From: Parietaria judaica
Taxonomy: Eukaryota > Streptophyta > Magnoliopsida > Rosales > Urticaceae
Assembly (NCBI GenBank): GCA_954871525.1
Contig: OX940860.1
Location: forward strand, 26,320,001-26,384,000
DNA length: 64,000 nucleotides
Direction: 5' to 3'
The notes beneath the pieces were generated by a model, which saw only the letters and a program-made list of their open reading frames with translations, was not told the DNA's origin and searched no databases. This document shows positions 35,491 to 45,556 of the stretch, piece by piece; the stretch's first letter is position 1; each line of letters begins with the position of its first letter. Position numbers and translations under genes: made by a program.

Positions 35491-36559
35491 TAAATTAGAT
35501 TCCAAAATTAAAGGTTAATCGAGATAAGTATCTATTTTTTTTTTATAGTGGTGTAGAAACTTGAATTTTTTTTTTCACCGTAAAAGATTCTAAAGCTCGG
35601 TATTTTTTATTTTTATTTTTATTTTTTCTTAATCAACTTTAAGAAACATAGAATCTTAAATAAGTTCTTAACAAAATTCTCTTTTGATCGAAAGTGAATG
35701 ATTTCCAACACTTGATCGTACATCAAACGTCTCATTAAGTTATTTGAAATAGTGAATGATTTTTTTTTTAAAAAGCAAAATAATAGACATTATGATAAAA
35801 AAAATAAAATAGTGAACATTAAAAAAATTTGATCATAAAAAAATAATTTTGTCCATTACAGCAGAGAAAAACATTAAGTATTTATATAGCTATTAAGTTT
35901 AAATTGTTTATTGTTTTTCACCGGTTATATATGGTCAGTATCATTTGGCCTCCTTAAACGTCGACGTTTTGGTTCGTGGCACACTGATTTTAGTTGTGCC
36001 TAAATTTCTTGCTTCCACTCCCCCGGTCAAACTGATTCAAGTAAACAGCACGTGCCAAATTGTTGTAAATTATTGTTTCTTCATTAACAATTTAGGAAAT
36101 ATTTATGTTGATTGGTTTTCTCCTAAAATGGGATTAAAGACATGTTTAGGCTAAGCAAGATATTAAAATAGACACGAGAATTTAATAGAAACGCGTGGAT
36201 TTTATGTAGCTCGGCTAGTCAATGAAATGTGTAATCCGTGCTTTTGTCACTTTTCGGTTAGTAAAAAAAATGTGCTTTGTATAATTTCAATAAAAATTCT
36301 CTCTAAAACGATTTTTTTTTTTTTTTTTTATATAAGGACCTTGATAAAGGGGATAGGCCTATAAAAATATAAAGTACAGCAGTATATTATTTTCTTTGTT
36401 AATGAGCCAAGCGAGATGTCTATTCAGATGTCGAGAAAATCCCGCGGTATATAGTTGTGAATTTTTTTGCCTCGGTTCTCAATTTCAAGTTGGTCTTGAG
36501 TAAGTAGTGGGTTTGGGCGTAAAAGAAATCCGCCTCTCCTAATGATATCATCGTATATG
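35491..36559. other. Intergenic, no gene seen
   Basis: AT-rich with T-tracts (35533-35545, 36312-36330). A frame at 35945-36154 has composition close to random translation and no recognisable domain. Confidence 0.5.
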
Positions 36560-36564
36560 CATAG

Positions 36565-37745
36565 TGTTAGATGCAGAAAAATGCCTCAAACATTCAGCGG
36601 CCCAATTGCTCGTGTTGGGCCGGGCCCAATGTCGTCTTGTTGACTTTTATGACTTTCGGGCTTGGGCTCCTGGACTTTCGAGTCAAACGGACCCTCCACT
36701 GACTCAATGATCAGAAACCAGTGGTAAACTCCACTACCTGTCGCTAATAGGGCCAGGACTTGGCCTGGCCCGGATTACAGGTTCGGGACACCAAAAACGG
36801 ATTCCTGACCACCGGGATATCCGCGTAGTCAGTATATCTGCCGGAGATACAATACCAGTGGATAGAACGAGCACCTCACGGATCTAGAACCTTGGCAAGG
36901 AGGGTCTTAGATCGTGCCAGAATCTTCTCCAGAGCTTCCGCTCAATTGTGTTTTCTCTCTCTCAGAACCTGGACAAAACAACACCCGAGATCAGGGAGAA
37001 CCGGGGGAAGTACCCCCTGATTCACCTCCGACGCTCAACATTAGAGTGATATTTGAGGGGAGGCGAGTTCTAGAGGGAGTAGAGAGAGTTTAGGGCGAGT
37101 TCTCGGGGTGAGAATCGAATTCCCGTTAAGTGAAAACCGAGCTTCTATTTATAAGAGAACCCGGGGATTCAAACGCAATTATCTTTTGATTCGGGAGGCC
37201 CCTGGTGCAAAATAATATAGTTTTTCGCATCCTCAGGACGTGGCCGATCCAACGCCGCAATCGGCGTCCCCATCCGACGCCGGACGCGCCCTCACGCGCG
37301 GCAAACGTGGGCGGCGCGCATGGGAAGCTTGGCCTCCAAGCTGATGACGTTAGCTGATGTCACAGGGCTGATGTCAGCCTCTTGGCGCATCCAGTGGTTG
37401 GGCAACACGTGGAGGGACAGGGTTTGACCCTTGGTGGTCCTGCAGAGCCGCTGCCACGTGGCGGTTGGCCTTTGGGGGCCTGTGGGGCCCGCTCGGGAGT
37501 TTCCCTGCGTGTCCCGGAGGCCCCGGGTGTTTCCCGAGGCCATTTTTTACAAATTTTATATCGATTTTGGGTATTTTGATATTCTTGGGATCATCTGGAC
37601 CCTTTATTTTTTAAAAACGGGCTTCCGGTGAATATTTTTGGGGCAAAATTGATTATAATTAATTAATTAATAAAAGAAAAATTAATTCAAATAAATTTTC
37701 TTATGTTAATTAATATTAAATCAATTGCGTAAAATACCCGTAACA
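36565..37745 (+). mobile_element. Solo LTR, family B copy 1
   Basis: An 1181-bp unit starts TGTTAGATGC and ends CCCGTAACA, giving TG...CA ends with the TGTTA/TAACA inverted tip. It is flanked by a perfect 5-bp duplication CATAG (36560-36564 and 37746-37750). It shares landmarks with 48676-49939: GCGGCCCAA, TTGGGCCGGGCCCA, CGGACCCTCC and a CTTCTATTTATA promoter-like box. It is GC-rich relative to its surroundings and has no internal retroelement genes, so it is a solo LTR. Frames within it are not genes. Confidence 0.85.
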
Positions 37746-37750
37746 CATAG

Positions 37751-40700
37751 TATTTTTATATTTAGAAAATAAAAGGTTAGCTATTTATAGAAGACAACAA
37801 TACTGTCAAATTGAAATGATATGTATTTTTAGATTAGCGGGTGACTCTTTTAAAAAGTTGAGAGAAAGAAAGGATAAAAATTAGATTTAATATATTTGAG
37901 AATAATAACGGTTTGTATGTTTTACTTAATTAATTGCTCTTAATTGTAAAAATAAATAAATCAAATCACTAAAAATATTACTTATATACAAAGAAAGAGG
38001 CAAATGTAACATTTATTTAACTCAACTAAGACAAAGCAAACCAAAAAGTTTGAATTAAAAGTAATGTTTTAGACATGTTGTCAAAAATCATCGCAAAGTT
38101 TAATTTACAGCTATACTGAGGATGAAACTGGTATATTGATGGAGTTTTCATAAGAGTTAAAAATGTGATTATGATTGTATTAATCCGACTCTACGAGTAC
38201 AACATAATCGATGGACTATACCTATACGATTTTCATAAATAGTGTGGGTGGGCGTGGGTTTAGAGCGAGCCATAGTCCGAGGCCCCATAGTTCATAATTT
38301 ATCTATTAATAAAAGAAAATTGGCTTAGGTAAAAATAAAAATGTTGAAGTACGGTGTAATTGGGGTTTAGTGACCCTAGTAACTTGTTAGAATTTTTTTT
38401 TTTTTTTGAGGGACACTTGTTGGAATCTTAACTTTGGGTAATTAAAGATTTAAGATTTCCTTATTCTCTATTATACTACTTTTAGTATATACTAGTGGAT
38501 TGTACCGCGCGAAGATAAATTACCGATTAAAATATTAAATGAAAGTATTTATTAAATTTGTTAATTTAATCATGAAAGACCTTTATCATATCAAACTTAG
38601 TAATTGCTTGTTTTTGGTCGGTAATATATTGATCTACCTTTTTTTTTATATATATAAACAACAATATAATAAGATAACATTATGAACCTTTTTTACTTTG
38701 ATAATTCTTTGTCTGATAAACATCTCCTTTTATGAAATTCATGAATCGGCCCTTCAATTAACAATTGATATATTCCTTCAAAAAAAAAAAAAAAAATTGA
38801 TATATTTTACTTTGATATTTCTTACTGGCCCGTAAGCCTCTACTTATGAAATTCATGAATCAGTAAGGCCCTACATTAACAATAGCTATATATTTGGTTG
38901 TATTAGTTAGCGCATAAATTGACTACTTTCATTAACGTAAATTAATTATTTAAAATTGGATTGGAACCAAATAGTGAAAGCATAGTAGGTAAGTTATAAT
39001 TCTTCATAAGATAATTATCATATTTCTTTCAAAATTTCTGATAATGCCATATATTAATATTTAAGCATGAAGCTTGAACAAAGAAAAAAAAACACTTATG
39101 TAATGACATAAAAATAAACTATTACAAAACATGTGTTTCACACAAATTTTTTCACAAACATTGGTAATCAATAATTAAAGAAAAATATAACACATGTTTG
39201 TTGATCCTTTATAAGGTAAAATTTGATAGAAACTGAGATTATATATGCTTATTTCACAATATAAAAATCATATATATAAAGAAACGTTTTACTTTTTTAT
39301 GCTTATCGATTTTACTCTTACACTATTAATACATGCCTGATAACAAATATCGCATAAAAAATTATATAAGTTTGCATATATTGAAATAAATGTATACTTT
39401 ATTTATAATGCGTGTTGTCATCCAAAGATAAGTAAATTGAAATTGTCTTATAAACATGTTCTCGATTTTTTTTATTTTATAATCTATGGTTCAACTTTTT
39501 CCATTAAGAAATTCTTGACTAAACACTACAAAAGTATTAAATTTTCTTGAATTCCCAAAAATATTAAAAATACAATATATATGTAAAACCTCTATTAAAA
39601 GTTAAAAACCAATGCTCCTATTCATGAAAAATACTACTTGTGATTCCTTTACATGGCGTTACTAATTCTGGAATTAAAATCAAAGCAATATTTAAGATGA
39701 CTACTTGAGACGTTTTGTTGTTCAGCTTCCTTAACACGAAAACCAAAAATACACGATAAATGAGATAATATAGCTTTATTTGCAATCACAATGTATACCA
39801 TTTTAACATGGTTTTTATGAATAAATAAAAAGGTACTTTCTAATTATTTTCAAGCTACTATTTATTTTACAATTTTAAGGCTATCGATAACACATAGGAC
39901 CAAAAAGGAATAAGCGATTATTCTGGAACTTAAGATTCTCGAGTACGTATGAACGTATCAAATCGCTGATGTCCGAAGTTCCTTACAGAGTCAAAAAGTT
40001 CCCATCTATAGAACTAAAGAGATCCAAACTAAATAAGTGTGACACAACATATAGCTATAAACAAATAATTCATTAGATTTCACTACGTAGTTTCGAATGA
40101 AAGAAGCTTACAGTAAATGGAGGCGAAGTTTCGAATCTCTGAGGGTCGGTTTTCCAAAAACCTAGAAGGGAGAAAAACGACAACATCCACATATTCAAAG
40201 CACATGTATACAAAATTGAAAAAGATGAAATCTAAATACATATATTGTTGTATATATTTAAGAAAAGCTAGATTACCTATATAATAAAATAAGACTGAAC
40301 ATCTTACAATCATGCATGCGGTCACATTTTTTTTTTCTTCCTTTCTAAACTATGAGATTCTTTTGGAGTGTATATAGACATATTTGTTAGATAGATTTAA
40401 CTTGAAAGAAAAATAAAGAGTCTAAATAGTCGATTCAATGAAATTAAGATATAAAGTTAATGTAGAGTTAAATGAAATTAATGGCACCAAATGGTTAAAA
40501 TTCTATGGAAAAGGAAGAGCGTATAAAATATAGCAGGTGCATTAATTTTTTTGTTTTTTTGTGTGCACATTAGAGTCCTAATACAAAACCTCTCGTGAGA
40601 TAGAATGCAAGGAGGTAATTAGAGAGAGAAAGATTTTCTTTCATTAAAAAAAATCTAAACTATGAGAAAATCATAATATGAGAATCCTTTGTTTATAGTG

Positions 40701-41364
40701 TGCCATGTCATAGTTAATAGATTTTCCTTTAATATATATATATATATTTTTTATTTTTATTTTTTTTGGATAATTCCGGCAATATACTTAACTTCCTAGC
40801 GGAAAGCTCCACGTGATGACGTATAATTTGTCTATATAGACAAATATTGCAGGAGCTATATTTTTTCTTATTTCAACTGTGATTTTTTTTTCCTTTTTGC
40901 CACATGTATGCATGAGCTATACCGTTGACAAAGACTGATGACAACTTTAGTGGTAAGATGCAGGTCAATGTCTTATTCGTTAACTTTAAAATCGTCAATA
41001 GTTGTACGATATTGCATTAGTAATACAATAGTTTATGAACATATATTGACTCGTTTGTTTTGGTAAATTATTGCAGGAGCTATGCAATGATTTATTGTAT
41101 TGTATTGCAGGAGTTGAAAGATGATTGTAAACCATTCTTTAGCCTTGCCTTGAATCTTAGGGTTTAGAGTTTTCCGTTTCACAATGCAAATGTTCTTGGT
41201 TTGATGTTTTCTGTTTAAACTCATTGGGTTGTTCTCAAGTTTTAATGTTTTGTAATTTTTCAGGTTATGGATAAGCGTCAAGAATCTGTCTTCTTAGGCG
41301 AGTTTCAGCCTAAACCCAAGTGTTTCAAGAATAATGGTTTTCTCTACATTCCGTGGATAAAATT
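37751..41364. other. Gene-free AT-rich stretch
   Basis: About 3.6 kb of AT-rich DNA. Homopolymers occur at 38394-38408 and 38780-38796, and a TA tract at 40735-40747. A foldback-like left end, GGATAATTCCGGCAATA, lies at 40769 without a detectable partner. No frame has convincing protein character. Confidence 0.5.
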
Positions 41365-41637
41365 TCATTTTTTTATCACGAATGATAAAGTTGAATCTCG
41401 CCCACGCCAAATTGCCCATAACAAAATCCTATCTCCAACATTTATTTCGTTCCGTTTTCTGAATGAAGACCAAGTCAAAGCAACGCTTTCTTCGTCTTCA
41501 ATTCTCGAAACGTGTGAGACAAAGAGTGGATACTCTTTGCCTTTCTCGTCAATCACGACGACTGGAATTGAACGTCTCTTGAGCAAATCTGTTTCCTCCT
41601 TTCGGAAAACAGTCAAGAAAGCTGTTGCAGGAATAAT
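41365..41637 (-). pseudogene. B3-domain-like gene fragment
   Basis: Read on the minus strand, a frame of about 90 residues runs from IIPATAFLTVFRKEE to FVIKK and stop. It contains IPVVVIDEKGKEYPLFV and RNEINVGDRILLWAI, the order and spacing of the last strands of a plant B3 DNA-binding domain (GD turn followed by W and a basic strand). The closest type, from family knowledge, is the divergent B3/DUF313 group. There is no ATG at the domain start, only an acceptor-like AG, so it is either a terminal exon of an incomplete gene or a relic. The plus-strand frame over the same bases is probably the shadow. Confidence 0.45.
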
Positions 41638-41832
41638 CTTAATAAAATAATGTTACAAAGTCTTGATTTTAGTCTCGGCTCTAACTAACAATGTTAGGCC
41701 AACATTATTAACAAAATTTTTATTTTGTATAAACTTTTTAAAACATACCTATCTTAGTACATTTTAATACACACAATGAGTAATTTGAAAGAAAAAAAAA
41801 ACTTGTGGCTAAATGGGTATTTCGTACCAATT

Positions 41833-41963
41833 CCTTTTAAAAAATCTAATGGTCTCTAACAGTTTAATATATAGAGGTTTTATGTCAAATCCTATGACCT
41901 TTTAAAAAATCTAATGGTCCCTAACAGTTTAATATATAGAGGTTTTATGTCAAATCCTATGAT
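41833..41963. repeat. 65-bp direct tandem duplication
   Basis: Two copies of a 65-bp unit starting CCTTTTAAAAAATCTAATGG differ by only about two bases, indicating a recent local duplication in intergenic DNA. Confidence 0.9.
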
Positions 41964-42158
41964 CGTAAATTACATGTGAAACCGATAACACATTTTAATG
42001 TTTTCAAAATTGAGAGTGATATTCAGCGTTCTAAATTTGAAAAACAGAATCAGTTCTTTTAGAAATCAAGTTTTAGTCAAATCTGAAGAAAAAGAAAAAA
42101 AATTAACAAAAAATATCTAGATAAACCCTAAAAAATACTTTGGAACCTAAAAAAATTA

Positions 42159-42384
42159 GGGATAATAACGGCAAAAGTGGCTAAAGTTAGGCCGAGTGTG
42201 CAAATAAGTGGCCAAAGCTCAACACTTGTGGAAATGACGTGGCAAACGACGTTGACATGAAATAGATGGAATTTGTACTGTCCACGGTTTGGTAAACTTT
42301 GGATACTTATGCCGATATTAAATCGGTTTGGCCACTTATTTGCACACCTTGCCTAACTTTAGTCACTTTTGCCGCTATTATCCC
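42159..42384. mobile_element. Foldback element, copy 6
   Basis: Ends GGGATAATAACGGCAAAAG and (reverse strand) GGGATAATAGCGGCAAAAG head arms of about 75 bp, including a shared TGTGCAAATAAGTGGCC. At 226 bp it is the shortest member. The 9-bp flanks are both A/T-only but match poorly, so the duplication is decayed or lost. It ends 34 bp from the last LRR fragment of the resistance-gene relic. Confidence 0.75.
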
Positions 42385-42417
42385 TTAAAAATATATAACC
42401 TTCGGCATTTATGAGGC

Positions 42418-42871
42418 TCAACTACCACTCATGCCTTCCGAATCCATGACTAGCTTGGATTTATAGTGTAATTTGGGACAATCATATATCTTGAGGTGTT
42501 TTATTGAGTTGGGCATTTGGGTGTACCCACCGGCCCCCAAGCAGAATTCTTCGAGAGCCGGAAGCCTACTAAACTCGAGATATTCCAGTTCCGGGAACAA
42601 AATCGTCTCCGAAACCCCTACTACTTGGGCCAGCGTTTTCTTGACTACAATGCCTTCAATCTGAGTGCAGTCACTCACGGCTAGATAGCTCAGCTTCACA
42701 AGGCTTTCGGTCACGGCTAGAGAGAATAGATACTTCAAATTGTTGCACTCCCTAACATCCAAATGTCTAAGATTTGCCATATAAATAACAAGTGGTCTTG
42801 TGATCAAAATCTGGCAATAAACTTCCAATATCCAACCCCCTTAAAGTCAAATACTTGAGAGCTGAAAAACC
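42418..42871 (-). pseudogene. Terminal LRR exon of the CC-NBS-LRR relic
   Basis: After a CTCAG acceptor at 42872, the minus strand begins GFSALKYLTLRGLD in one frame. It hits a TAG after about 34 codons. It then continues in another frame with NLRHLDVRECNNLKYLFS, SYLAVSDCTQIEG and FPELEYLEFSRLP, typical of the C-terminal leucine-rich repeats of RPS2/At4g27190-type proteins. The frame change makes this exon non-functional. It is probably the last exon of the 45557-48305 relic, separated by an intron of about 2.7 kb that was enlarged by a transposon-like insertion. Confidence 0.7.
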
Positions 42872-43714
42872 CTGAGAAAAAAAAAATATAATAATAAATA
42901 AATGTTCCAAACTAGATATGATCTCACCATAATATTAAAGAAATTTGCTTGTTTTTTTTTTTTATATACTGCCAACTTTAACTTTAACAAAAATGTACCA
43001 TTAAGGTTTTTTTTTTATTATTTATTTTATATATACACCCTTTGATAAATTTGATTTTAAAAAACCCCAAAATTACCCTTTGCTAACAATTTTTTATATT
43101 GGTTTTTATATATCCTCTAGTTTCAATTTGCAAAATATACCTTCTATCCAAAATTAATATACTATATTACCCAACAAATTAGTTCTGAAATTTGTTGTCC
43201 CGAAGACGACAACGAGAAGTAGGTGACTGAACGATGATGCTTGCAGCAGTACAGAGAATTGGCGCAGGCCGCGCAGCGACTCGAAAGATGATGCTCGTCG
43301 AGGGAGACAGAGTGAGAGAGGTCTATTTAGGTTTTTTTTTTTTTTTTTGAATTGATTAAATAATTAATGACAAAAAATAAGAAAATAGAGGCTAAAAGTG
43401 TCAAATCATACACTAAGGGTACACTTTAGTTTATTTTGAAACTTTTTGAAAAGTATATGTTTGCTAAAAATAAAAGTTGACGTATTAGAAAAAGAAGCAA
43501 ATCTCCTTAATATTAATTGTAAATTTTATCATATGAAATGAGTAAAAATTATCTCTCAAAAAGGTAAAGTAAATTTGAAAATCGCTTATGTCGGCTTTTT
43601 GGAAGATAAGAGCCAGAGGTTGAATATTTTTCTTTCATTTTAGTAAAGGGTGTATAAACACAAAATTAAATAAAGGGTAGCTCTTGATTTTTATATTAAC
43701 TTCTTCATTCAAGT
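42872..43714. other. Intron-like DNA of the resistance-gene relic
   Basis: AT-rich with T-runs (42949-42964, 43330-43348) and a short GC-richer patch (43195-43320) with no open frame of note. Nothing else recognised. Confidence 0.4.
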
Positions 43715-45305
43715 CTAAGGCTCTTTTTGTTTGGACTTATTTAAACTCTTAATCTTAATGAATAAGATTTTCACTCAATAAGTTCATTTGTTTTCTTTTA
43801 ATTTTAAGAGCTTAATAACACTTATTAGAACTTATTCGGTCAGACCCATATCCCAGACTTAATGCCACTTATTCGCTCAGTCTATTTTTTTTCTTCAGCT
43901 TCTCTTTCTCGTTCCCCCCTGTCGCTCGACCACTCTCCTCATCTCCTCTTCATCGACCTCCTCCTACTAGCGGCGTTCCTCGAATGGCAGCGATCTTCCG
44001 ACCATCAAGATCTGACCTCGCCGGCGTTGGTGTCTCAACCGCCCACTCTCGCCGGCTTCGTCGCCGAATCACCGGCGCCGTAGACCTAGGCGCGAGTCGC
44101 GCAATGGGAAATTCCGCAGTGGAGAGGCTGAAGGTAGCGAAGCTCTGGTGAGTCTTCCAGCAATCGGCAAGGGAGCCGATGGTGCGATTCTCAGGCTCAC
44201 AAAGATGAGGTATTTCTTCTCTTTCTATTTGGATACGAATTTTTCTGCCATTGTTTCCGTAAAGTGAAGTTCTTTGAGGAAGTTTAGTTTCTATGCCTTA
44301 CTCTGTGGTGTATTGATTACAGTCTAGAACACTGAAACTATGCTTAATGAGCTAGATTGAGTATAATAATGGCACTATTTAAGTCTAAATGTTGAGAGTT
44401 TGAACAATTTGCGATGATCTTCAATCTTCTGGTTTCTAGTCAAGCACTCGTTATCAAGTTTAATGGAGATTTTTCATTTGTTTCGGTCATTAGTATACTA
44501 GAATTAAGTTTCGTACTTAGATTTGGATTGTGCAACTCTTGTTATTGCTGCTGATTAGTGAAACCCATGAATTTTAAGGCTTTTGTTTGGGCATTTATCT
44601 ATTTGGGAATGGGTGCTTCTGTAACAATTCAGTCACGCCGTCGTTGAAGTGCAGGGATTCGTTGTCGACGAGGGAGGAAGATAAGCTGATTATAACTCTT
44701 TTAGGAGCGGGCAATGAAGTCGGCCGCTCTTGTGTGTACATGTATTACAATGGGAAAACCGTCCTGGTATGTCGTACCACGGATGCGATATAGCGTTGGC
44801 TTTCGACATTTTTGCTTTGTTTTGGTCTTACATTTTTCGCCATTGTTGGGGAGCTGAAGATGCACAATTCATGCAAAATTTACTAGCGGATCTTACGATT
44901 TAATGTAGAGAAGAAGGAACAATTGATGTTTGATAAATTATATACTAATGTAATACTTAATTTTTAAAAGAAATTGTAATTGAAATAAAGTCGTTTAATA
45001 TTAATATAAGTATCTTTTGATGAATTATGGTTGATATTTTAGTGCACAACTTTATTATAATTTATCAAATTATAACTTTAAATAAATAATTAATTATTTT
45101 TTTAATATTTTGTATCCATTTATTCATATAATAAAAAATTATTAGTAATTTTAAATAAAAAAATATTTTTTTAAGTGCATTCAGATTTTAAAAAAACAAA
45201 CAGACTTAATTTTCAGTCATTCAGATTAAGACATAACATCTTAATATTCAGATCTGCATTAAGATTCAGACGTCTTAATCTTAAAAAAAACAAATACAAC
45301 CTAAA
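43715..45305 (+). mobile_element. Transposon-like unit carrying a CPSF73-I gene piece
   Basis: The left end (TAAGGCTCTTTTTGTTTGG) and the right end read on the other strand (TTAGGTTGTATTTGTTTTT) form imperfect terminal inverted repeats. Subterminal parts share TCTTAATCTTAATGAAT-like words in inverted orientation. The interior (about 43860-44800) is unlike ordinary MITE DNA: it has a GC-rich leader-like segment, a GTATTT donor after AAGATGAG near 44209, and a coding piece after an acceptor at 44632. The arrangement looks like a captured 5' end of a host gene. No clean target-site duplication was found, so boundaries are approximate. Confidence 0.5.
44633..44766 (+). pseudogene. CPSF73-I N-terminal fragment
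   Basis: Following a TTCAG acceptor, the frame reads TPSLKCRDSLSTREEDK and then LIITLLGAGNEVGRSCVYM and GKTVL. This aligns over more than 40 residues with the start of plant CPSF73-I, the mRNA 3'-end endonuclease of the metallo-beta-lactamase/beta-CASP family (LGAGSEVGRSCVYM in the family). Homology ends just before the DCG-type strand and long before the HxHxDH metal site, and the frame stops 27 bases later. With none of its catalytic motifs present it cannot be an enzyme. The upstream GC-rich 43862-44210 segment may be the captured 5' UTR. Confidence 0.75.
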
Positions 45306-45556
45306 TTAATCATTTTGAAGAGAAGCAAAAGTCTACGACTTTAGTAGAAATCAGATTTGCAATATTTCAATTTTTACTAAATTGACATAATATATTCTTA
45401 ATATTTCCAACTATTTTTCGTACACTTGATACTGTAAAGAGGTAGATCTTTGTCTTGCCATCAAAATAAACTTTGCATTTGAACTAAAAGCTTGGAAGTT
45501 ATGGCAATTGATCTTGATAACTGTCTTTTGTTTGTTAAAAGCAAATAAAAACGTAC

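Noticed and set aside
37292..37631. Frames on both strands in the GC-rich part near 37.3-37.6 kb
   Set aside because: They lie inside the family B solo LTR and show no retroelement protein motifs.
41267..41650. Plus-strand frame of 127 codons over the B3-like fragment
   Set aside because: The opposite strand has the domain-like pattern and ends right after the expected last strand; the plus frame is Ser/Ile-rich with no recognisable motif.
42159..42384. Foldback copy 6 as having an intact 9-bp duplication
   Set aside because: The flanking 9-mers match at only six of nine positions, all A/T, so the duplication cannot be claimed.
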